This document shows positions 49,172 to 57,388 of a stretch of DNA of 57,388 nt, in pieces. The notes beneath the pieces were generated by a model. The model was not told where the DNA came from. It saw nothing but the letters and a program-made list of their open reading frames with translations, and searched no databases. Source of the stretch: Yersinia entomophaga (lineage in GTDB: Bacteria > Pseudomonadota > Gammaproteobacteria > Enterobacterales > Enterobacteriaceae); NCBI RefSeq assembly GCF_001656035.1, contig NZ_CP010029.1:1813687-1871074 (forward strand), given 5' to 3'. Position 1 is the first letter of the stretch. Every line of letters begins with the position of its first letter. A program made the position numbers and the translations under genes.

Positions 49172-50113
49172 ACCCAAAAAAATCCCTCAAAGCATTCCCC
49201 AAAGCGCATGATGGACATGCACTTCAGATGGAATACTTAATCATTAAATACGGGGCTATAGTTAATAAAATCCGCGGATCGGCCTCCCGCCAGCCGTCCA
49301 CCTTTTCAATCAGTATCATTTCAACCCGTTGTTCTGCAAGCCTTGTTTACTCTGGCTTAACCCACTACGCCGAGTATCTTTTGGTAGGAACAAAGAGTGA
49401 TAAGCCATAACCAACTGTTATTAAAATAATAAATTTAAACCATAGCAAATAAGCACTTCACCCTTAGGTATAAAAAATAGGCGAAATTAATTAGCCGATA
49501 AAATCAGCGGCTTGTTGTATTTAATGCCTTATTTTGTTCGCATTTTGTTAAATGGGCAGTATTTCGATTTTCTACCTATTTTAGGTATTCTGCAACCAAA
49601 GCTCCCAATAAATTCATTCAAAAATGAGAAAAATCATGATTAATCGAACAAATCTTTGCTGCATAACTATGCTGTTATTCTTAAACTCGTTTTTTATTTC
49701 CATTAAGAATATCTACTGACTTTAAATACTATTAAGTAATAATAAAAATCTAATAATCGACTTGCTCTAATCATTATCAGAATTATTTTTAGATAAACTT
49801 CCTGCCATTATTGCGAATGGATTTTGTCTTAATCGTTATTCAAACAAAGAAGTCACCTATATACACAATCACGGTGTAATACTTCTTTCGCTGAAATAAA
49901 TGGCACACAGGAGTATTTCATCTGATCAAACTTCAATTCTCGATTAAATCCCTTCCCTATTGAGATATTGATACACCACACAGCACATCAAGTAAGTCCC
50001 TAAAACAACATCTTTTCTGCGTGATCTGTCGCCCAAAAAAGAAACAAAACGACGCCCAACACTATAATTAACCTTTAGTTGACATATTATTAACAATCTA
50101 AAGGAGAATAAAT
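49172..50113. other. Long gltP-acs divergent region
   Basis: A 940-base AT-rich region with no credible gene. It presumably carries the acs promoter and its regulatory sites; E. coli acs is controlled by CRP, FIS and IHF. No convincing CRP site was found by eye. A weak inverted repeat AGCCG...CGGCT occurs near 49492-49511. Confidence 0.45.
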
Positions 50114-52072
50114 ATGAGCCAACTACCTAAACACCCAATTCCCGCTGCAATTGCAGAAAATGCCCTGATCAACCCAGTCCAATATCATGATTATTATCAA
50201 CAATCTGTACAAAACCCCGATGCATTCTGGGGCGAACAGGGCAAGATTATCGACTGGATAAAACCCTATAGTATTGTTAAGAACACTTCATTTGATCCTG
50301 GCCACGTCAGTATTCGTTGGTTTGAGGATGGTACGCTAAATTTATCCGCTAACTGTCTGGATCGCCATTTGGCCGAGCGCGGTGAGCAAACCGCAATTAT
50401 TTGGGAAGGTGATGATCCAACCCAATCCAAGAACGTCAGTTATAAACAGCTACACCAAGATGTTTGCCAGTTTGCCAATGTATTGAAAAAACTTGGCGTA
50501 AAAAAAGGCGACGTAGTGGCTATTTATATGCCAATGGTGCCGGAAGCCGCGGTAGCTATGCTGGCCTGTGCGCGTATCGGTGCCGTTCACTCGGTAATTT
50601 TCGGCGGGTTCTCACCGGATGCGGTTGCTGGTCGTATTATTGATTCCAACTCCAAACTGGTTATCACCGCTGACGAAGGTATCCGCGCTGGCCGCGCTAT
50701 TCCATTGAAAAAGAACGTTGATGAAGCGCTAAAAAATCCGGCTATCACCAGTATCAATAATGTCGTGGTCTTCCAACGTACCGGCAAACCGGGCTACTGG
50801 CAGGAAGGTCGAGATTTATGGTGGCATGACCTGATTGAAGGCGTTTCAGCGGATTGTCCCGCTGAAGAGATGAATGCAGAGGATCCATTATTCATCCTTT
50901 ATACCTCTGGTTCTACTGGTAAGCCTAAAGGCGTACTGCACACCACCGGTGGCTATCTGGTTTATGCCGCCATGACCTTCAAATACGTGTTTGACTATCA
51001 CCCGGGCGATATCTATTGGTGTACCGCCGATGTGGGCTGGGTCACCGGTCACAGCTATCTGCTTTACGGCCCGCTGGCCTGCGGCGCTATCACTTTGATG
51101 TTTGAAGGCGTTCCTAATTATCCAGGCGTTAACCGCTTAGGTCAGGTTATCGATAAGCATCAGGTCAATATTTTGTACACCGCTCCAACGGCGATTCGCG
51201 CATTGATGGCCGAAGGCGATAAAGCGATTGAAGGCACCAAGCGCACATCGCTGCGTCTGATGGGTTCAGTTGGTGAGCCAATTAACCCCGAAGCCTGGGA
51301 ATGGTATTACAACAAAATTGGTAACGGTAAATGCCCAATTGTGGATACCTGGTGGCAGACCGAAACCGGCGGTTTCATGATTACGCCACTGCCAGGTGCA
51401 ACCGAGCTGAAAGCCGGTTCAGCTACCCGTCCATTCTTCGGCGTACAGCCAGCGTTGGTGGACAATCTGGGGAATCCGCAGGAAGGTCCAGCCGAAGGTA
51501 ATTTGGTGATTATCGATTCATGGCCGGGTCAGGCCCGTACTCTGTTTGGCGATCACGATCGTTTCGAGCAAACCTACTTCTCAACCTTTAAAGGCATGTA
51601 TTTCAGCGGAGATGGCGCCCGTCGCGATGAAGACGGCTACTACTGGATTACTGGCCGCGTGGATGACGTTCTCAACGTTTCCGGTCACCGCTTAGGTACC
51701 GCTGAAATAGAATCGGCGCTGGTTTCTCATCCGAAAATCGCCGAAGCAGCGGTGGTTGGCGTTCCCCACAATATTAAAGGTCAGGCAATTTATGCCTATA
51801 TCACGTTGAATCACGGAGAGGAGCCAACACCGGAACTTTATAGCGAAGTGCGTAATTGGGTACGCAAAGAGATTGGTCCAATCGCGACGCCAGATATTCT
51901 GCACTGGACAGATTCATTGCCAAAAACCCGCTCTGGGAAAATTATGCGTCGCATATTACGCAAAATTGCCGCGGGCGATACCAGCAATCTAGGGGATACC
52001 TCAACGCTGGCCGATCCGAGCGTAGTAGAAAAATTACTGGAAGAAAAACAATCAATGCAAGCAACGTCATAA
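50114..52072 (+). CDS. acs: Acetyl-CoA synthetase
   Basis: Acs converts acetate, ATP and CoA to acetyl-CoA through acetyl-AMP, the high-affinity route for scavenging acetate. It has 652 residues, identical in length to E. coli Acs. The adenylation motif is [12 protein letters not shown] near 265; WWQTETGG and [17 protein letters not shown] follow. Lys609 in [10 protein letters not shown] is the residue controlled by acetylation. AAAGGAG lies upstream of the ATG. It heads acs-yjcH-actP. Confidence 0.98.
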   Translation: MSQLPKHPIPAAIAENALINPVQYHDYYQQSVQNPDAFWGEQGKIIDWIKPYSIVKNTSFDPGHVSIRWFEDGTLNLSANCLDRHLAERGEQTAIIWEGDDPTQSKNVSYKQLHQDVCQFANVLKKLGVKKGDVVAIYMPMVPEAAVAMLACARIGAVHSVIFGGFSPDAVAGRIIDSNSKLVITADEGIRAGRAIPLKKNVDEALKNPAITSINNVVVFQRTGKPGYWQEGRDLWWHDLIEGVSADCPAEEMNAEDPLFILYTSGSTGKPKGVLHTTGGYLVYAAMTFKYVFDYHPGDIYWCTADVGWVTGHSYLLYGPLACGAITLMFEGVPNYPGVNRLGQVIDKHQVNILYTAPTAIRALMAEGDKAIEGTKRTSLRLMGSVGEPINPEAWEWYYNKIGNGKCPIVDTWWQTETGGFMITPLPGATELKAGSATRPFFGVQPALVDNLGNPQEGPAEGNLVIIDSWPGQARTLFGDHDRFEQTYFSTFKGMYFSGDGARRDEDGYYWITGRVDDVLNVSGHRLGTAEIESALVSHPKIAEAAVVGVPHNIKGQAIYAYITLNHGEEPTPELYSEVRNWVRKEIGPIATPDILHWTDSLPKTRSGKIMRRILRKIAAGDTSNLGDTSTLADPSVVEKLLEEKQSMQATS

Positions 52073-52124
52073 ATTACACCGCCAGAGAGCGGCAACTTAA
52101 TTAATGCCTCACAGGAGAACTCTG

Positions 52125-52436
52125 ATGAATGACAGCATTTATCAAGAGATTGAAAATAATCCTAAATTCAAAGAGTTGGTACAAAAGCGAGGCCGGTTTG
52201 CCTGGCTGCTATCATCAATTACCTTAGCACTCTACGTTGGCTTTATTTTTCTCATTGCCTTTGAACCTCAATGGCTGGGGACTCCGCTATATGCAGGAGC
52301 CAGCATCACGCGCGGTATTCCGGTCGGCATAGGTTTAATCGTAATTTCTTTTGTTCTTACCGGTATTTATGTTGTCCGCGCTAACGGTGAGTTCGACCGC
52401 ATGACGGCAGAAATTCTTCGCGAGGTGAAGCAATGA
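52125..52436 (+). CDS. yjcH: DUF485 membrane protein YjcH
   Basis: A 103-residue membrane protein with two hydrophobic helices (about 25-47 and 62-85). The DUF485 pattern is visible in [19 protein letters not shown] at the N-terminus. It is always found with actP; it is thought to help the acetate permease, but its role is not proven. CAGGAG precedes the ATG at 52125. It overlaps actP by 4 bases. Confidence 0.95.
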   Translation: MNDSIYQEIENNPKFKELVQKRGRFAWLLSSITLALYVGFIFLIAFEPQWLGTPLYAGASITRGIPVGIGLIVISFVLTGIYVVRANGEFDRMTAEILREVKQ

Positions 52437-54088
52437 AGATCCGCCATTGGTCTGCACTTTCCTTACTGGCTCTGCCTGCGCTGTCACAGGCAGAGGCAAT
52501 CAGCGGTGAAGTTCAGCGTCAACCGTTGAATATTCAAGCTATTGTGATGTTCTTACTTTTTGTTGGCGCTACGTTGTATATCACTTATTGGGCTTCGAAA
52601 CGCACTCGTTCCCGGCAAGATTATTACACCGCTGGCGGTCGCATCACCGGTTTCCAAAATGGGTTGGCTATTGCCGGTGACTTTATGTCAGCCGCATCAT
52701 TCCTCGGTATTTCCGCACTGGTTTATACCTCAGGCTACGATGGGCTGATCTATTCCATTGGTTTTCTGATCGGCTGGCCAATTATTCTGTTCCTGATTGC
52801 CGAACGTCTACGTAATCTTGGTCGCTATACCTTCGCCGACGTTGCGTCATACCGTTTGCAACAGCGCCCAATTCGTACCCTATCAGCCTGCGGATCGCTG
52901 GTTGTGGTTGCCTTATACCTGATTGCTCAGATGGTTGGTGCAGGTAAACTTATTGAGCTGCTCTTTGGCCTGAACTACCATGTGGCCGTAGTATTAGTCG
53001 GTATTCTGATGGTTTTATACGTGTTATTTGGCGGAATGCTGGCAACCACTTGGGTACAAATTATCAAGGCTGTCTTGCTGCTGGCGGGAGCAACATTCAT
53101 GGCGTTGATGGTCATGAAATCCGTCGGCTTCAACTTCAATACTTTGTTTAGCGAAGCCATCAAAGTTCACCCTAACGGTCTCAAAATCATGAGCCCCGGA
53201 GGATTGGTTTCAGATCCTATATCTGCGCTATCGCTGGGTCTGGCTCTGATGTTTGGGACAGCCGGACTGCCACATATTTTGATGCGCTTCTTTACCGTAA
53301 GTGATGCAAAAGAAGCTCGTAAAAGCGTGTTCTACGCTACTGGCTTTATCGGTTACTTCTATATTCTGACCTTTATTATCGGTTTCGGCGCTATTTTACT
53401 GGTTGGCCCAAACCCTTCCTTTAAAGATGCGGCTGGCGCACTGTTAGGCGGCAGCAATATGGCGGCGGTTCATCTTGCTAACGCCGTTGGAGGCAATTTC
53501 TTCCTTGGTTTTATCTCCGCCGTCGCTTTCGCCACCATCCTAGCGGTAGTTGCCGGCCTAACATTAGCCGGCGCCTCTGCGGTTTCCCATGACTTATACG
53601 CCAGCGTAATTAAGAACGGTAAAGCGCGAGAACGTGATGAATTACGCGTCTCTAAAATTACCGTGGTGGTATTAGGGATTGTAGCAATCGGCTTAGGGAT
53701 TCTGTTTGAGAATCAGAATATTGCCTTCATGGTAGGTCTGGCCTTCTCAATCGCCGCCAGCTGTAACTTCCCAATAATCATCATTTCGATGTATTGGGAC
53801 AAGCTGACGACACGAGGCGCACTAGTCGGCGGCTGGTTAGGATTGATTACTGCCGTCGTGCTGATGATCTTGGGACCAACCATTTGGGTCAAGATTCTTG
53901 GTCACGCCGAACCAATCTATCCATATGAATACCCAGCTTTATTCTCAATGATTGTAGCCTTTGTCGGCACATGGCTGTTCTCTATCACGGATAATTCAGA
54001 AACCGGCAAGAAAGAGCGCCTGCTGTTCAGAGCGCAGTTCGTTCGATCGCAAACCGGCCTGGGCGCCTCTCAAAGCGGCGGCCACTAA
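52433..54088 (+). CDS. actP: Acetate/glycolate permease ActP
   Basis: ActP is a sodium:solute symporter family transporter that imports acetate and glycolate. It has 551 residues. The N-terminus looks like a signal sequence ([14 protein letters not shown]), as in E. coli. About 13 helices follow, with [20 protein letters not shown] and the SSS motif [15 protein letters not shown]. It is last in acs-yjcH-actP and is followed by a strong terminator. Confidence 0.97.
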   Translation: MKIRHWSALSLLALPALSQAEAISGEVQRQPLNIQAIVMFLLFVGATLYITYWASKRTRSRQDYYTAGGRITGFQNGLAIAGDFMSAASFLGISALVYTSGYDGLIYSIGFLIGWPIILFLIAERLRNLGRYTFADVASYRLQQRPIRTLSACGSLVVVALYLIAQMVGAGKLIELLFGLNYHVAVVLVGILMVLYVLFGGMLATTWVQIIKAVLLLAGATFMALMVMKSVGFNFNTLFSEAIKVHPNGLKIMSPGGLVSDPISALSLGLALMFGTAGLPHILMRFFTVSDAKEARKSVFYATGFIGYFYILTFIIGFGAILLVGPNPSFKDAAGALLGGSNMAAVHLANAVGGNFFLGFISAVAFATILAVVAGLTLAGASAVSHDLYASVIKNGKARERDELRVSKITVVVLGIVAIGLGILFENQNIAFMVGLAFSIAASCNFPIIIISMYWDKLTTRGALVGGWLGLITAVVLMILGPTIWVKILGHAEPIYPYEYPALFSMIVAFVGTWLFSITDNSETGKKERLLFRAQFVRSQTGLGASQSGGH

Positions 54089-54129
54089 GCATTAGTTTTT
54101 TCAAATATCTCAATGTACTAGAATAAAAA

Positions 54130-54154
54130 CCAAGGCCCTTCGGGGCCTTTTTCC
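54130..54154 (+). terminator. acs operon terminator
   Basis: AAGGCCC, the stable loop TTCG and GGGCCTT (54132-54149) are followed by TTT. Confidence 0.92.
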
Positions 54155-54965
54155 ATCTCATTCAGTGCGAAAATAGCGAAATAAAAATCGGTCGTGCAGA
54201 GGGTTAGACTGATACAGATAAAATGTAGAGAGAATTTATAAACGGGCTGATTCTACCCGACAGTAATAATAAAGATAAAAGCCTAAATAGCCTTCAGCGC
54301 AGCTGACTTTTTCACTGTTAAGAACGAGGTACTTTTGGGGAGAATTACGCCACATTACCTAAAATGTCCGCAGGATAACTAACTCTTCATCACCGCTTTA
54401 TAATGTTAAATAACCGAGTAATCAGCACGATATACGAAGGCTATTGAGAATAATTTATGGCTCGTGAGTGGCCAATCCTGACCGATAAGTGATGAGTGAT
54501 AAGTGATAAGTGATAAGTGATAAGTGATAAGTGATAAGTGATTATCGCCGGATTATTGGTTTTCATGATAATTACTTTCGACCAGCAGTTAAAAATCTTC
54601 TGTCTGTTACTCTTCGCAGTGAGGCCGGTAGTGTATCAGAGGCCTCAGCATCCCGACTGGCGACACGTTTTATCCCCTTACGCCCCACCGGATGCAAGCC
54701 TGGCTCTTGAGCTACCGCCGAGTGTGAATACCCATTAATGAGGATGAGTTTCCGATAAAACCGACCTGGTTCGTTGGTTGCATGGCTTTTTAATAAAATA
54801 TAAGCCCGGTGAGTGACTGTATCTGCCTGAAAATGCTGCGAATTTACTGCCTGAAAACGTCAACGGCGGCGCAATTTACCGGATAAGCCGCCCCTTATGG
54901 AATGAAAATCGCCATATACGCCTTCAACGCCCGACATTCCCGGGGGTTCCCATGCCCTTAAACGC
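54155..54965. other. Gene-free region between acs operon and rRNA terminators
   Basis: About 800 bases without a recognisable gene. It holds the GATAAGT tandem repeat (54484-54542). The part from 54543 to 54930 has several short open frames on the plus strand, but none resembles a known protein. It could be a decayed gene. Confidence 0.4.
54484..54542 (+). repeat. Heptanucleotide tandem repeat (GATAAGT)8
   Basis: Eight consecutive copies of the 7-base unit GATAAGT run from 54484 to 54539; the second copy is the variant GATGAGT. A partial ninth unit (GAT) follows. Such an array is prone to copy-number change by slippage. It lies outside genes, between actP and the rRNA operon end. Confidence 0.97.
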
Positions 54966-54994
54966 AAAAAGCCCCCCGCAATCGCAGGAGGCTC
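54966..54994 (-). terminator. rRNA operon terminator, third
   Basis: On the minus strand AGCCTCCTGC, loop GATT and GCGGGGGGCT (54993-54970) form a 10-base stem with G-U pairs, followed by TTTTTGCG. Confidence 0.85.
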
Positions 54995-55049
54995 GGTTCG
55001 AGGGCGGCAATGACTTTTATCCGCCTCGCGTCTGTCTTTTTTCCATAGC

Positions 55050-55078
55050 AAAAACCCCACGCTTTTGGCATGGGGTCT
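55050..55078 (-). terminator. rRNA operon terminator, second
   Basis: On the minus strand CCCCATGC, loop CAAAA and GCGTGGGG (55075-55055) form an 8-base stem with one G-U pair, followed by TTTTTGC. Confidence 0.88.
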
Positions 55079-55085
55079 TGGCTTG

Positions 55086-55106
55086 ATTTGATGCCTGGCA
55101 GTGTCC
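55086..55106 (-). repeat. Duplicated 5S rRNA 3' end fragment
   Basis: These 21 bases are identical to 55249-55269, which cover the last 16 bases of the 5S gene plus 5 bases of flank. The two copies lie 163 bases apart. It is probably the remnant of a second 5S gene or the footprint of unequal recombination. A short hairpin GTCTCATC/GATGAGAC lies next to it at 55115-55135. Confidence 0.8.
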
Positions 55107-55216
55107 ACTGTATTCGTCTCATCTTCTGGATGAGACTCACCCCGCTGGGGCCAGCGCAGGCGCAGTTTGTCGCATGCATGCTCGAGTCGCACACCACCCA
55201 AACGAGACAAACAAAA

Positions 55217-55240
55217 AAGGCCACCCGTTAGGGTAGCCTC
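55217..55240 (-). terminator. rRNA operon terminator, first
   Basis: On the minus strand GGCTACCC, loop TAAC and GGGTGGCC form a stem followed by TTTTTTG. It lies just beyond the 5S 3' end. Confidence 0.9.
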
Positions 55241-55253
55241 TTTTGTTTATTTG

Positions 55254-55373
55254 ATGCCTGGCAGTGTCCTACTCTCGCATGGGGAGACCCCACACTACCA
55301 TCGGCGCTACGGCGTTTCACTTCTGAGTTCGGCATGGGATCAGGTGGGACCACCGCGCTATTGCCGCCAGGCA
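55254..55373 (-). rRNA. rrf: 5S ribosomal RNA
   Basis: A full 120-base 5S gene on the minus strand. The terminal stem is TGCCTGGCGG at the 5' end (55373) and GCCAGGCAT at the 3' end (55254). The interior CGAACTCAGAAGTGAAACGC and GGTGGTCCCACCTGA equivalents are present. It is last in the rRNA operon, 109 bases after 23S. Confidence 0.98.
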
Positions 55374-55482
55374 AATTCTGTTTCAATCAACCCGCCACGT
55401 GATTTACACCACACAGCCAGTCAATCCAATCTGTTAACAATGCTGAAAATCAAAACGCTCTCTAAAACACCTTCGGTGTTGT
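55374..55482 (-). other. 23S-5S spacer
   Basis: A 109-base spacer with no tRNA gene. It contains CACCTTCGGTG, a small processing-type hairpin near 55469-55479. Confidence 0.7.

Positions 55483-57388
<1,906 letters not shown>

Noticed and set aside
49228..49410. A 60-codon frame in the gltP-acs gap
   Set aside because: No homology, no ribosome site, and located in promoter DNA.
54484..54542. Heptamer repeat as a possible CRISPR array
   Set aside because: The units are directly adjacent 7-base copies with no spacers.
54860..55224. Minus-strand frames of 88-116 codons downstream of 5S
   Set aside because: They run through the three rRNA terminators and the 5S fragment, so they are not genes.
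55374..55482. tRNA gene in the 23S-5S spacer
   Set aside because: No cloverleaf could be drawn in the 109 bases.

Overview
The window looks like chromosomal DNA of an enterobacterium, most probably Yersinia or a close relative in the Yersiniaceae. This rests on protein similarity recalled from memory and on gene order; no search was run. Much of bases 1-28,825 keeps the order of the E. coli region at about 94 min: epmA, frdABCD, blc, gdx, efp/epmB, yjeI, groSL, fxsA, aspA, dcuA, cutA, dsbD, yjdC, tRNA-Phe. ampC and ecnAB, which sit in this region in E. coli, are missing here. No IS element, prophage or CRISPR array was seen.

Layout. (1) 12-5,881: epmA, the anaerobic fumarate reductase operon with a conserved FNR-type promoter, the lipocalin blc, and the guanidinium exporter gdx behind a clear guanidine-II riboswitch. 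(2) 6,557-12,980: an accessory block at the ecnAB position. It holds a chaperone-usher fimbrial operon (usher gene frameshifted), a LuxR-type regulator, and a CBP21-like chitin-active LPMO. (3) 13,166-24,405: conserved core with efp and epmB, groSL with a sigma-32 promoter, aspA-dcuA and cutA-dsbD-yjdC. (4) 24,494-28,824: an amidohydrolase, an APC amine/amino acid permease and a GNAT enzyme, then tRNA-Phe. (5) 28,825-35,707: an AT-rich accessory stretch with a run of hairpins, an AraC-family fragment, a reduced tdcBCD operon, and a stand-alone ExoY/oedema-factor-type nucleotidyl cyclase. (6) 35,840-46,019: a complete ferredoxin-type iron piracy locus (M16 protease, YddA-type ABC exporter, TonB receptor, FecR, FecI, and a divergent dedicated TonB) with two Fur-like boxes. 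(7) 46,087-54,088: yedE-yedF, gltP, acs-yjcH-actP. (8) 54,089-57,388: a heptamer tandem repeat, three stacked terminators, 5S rRNA, and the 3' part of 23S rRNA, all read on the minus strand.

How the parts work together. AspA makes fumarate from aspartate, DcuA exchanges C4-dicarboxylates, and FrdABCD reduces fumarate, so one window covers anaerobic fumarate respiration. EpmA and EpmB lysylate EF-P on Lys34, and all three genes are present. Acs and ActP scavenge acetate; TdcB, TdcC and TdcD degrade threonine or serine to propionate with ATP gain. The accessory genes (fimbriae plus chitin LPMO, cyclase toxin, ferredoxin piracy) suggest an organism that colonises surfaces and exploits eukaryotic hosts. 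The most notable items are the orphan ExoY-like cyclase, which has Ser where its relatives have a catalytic-site Asn, and the FecIR-controlled Fus-type operon.
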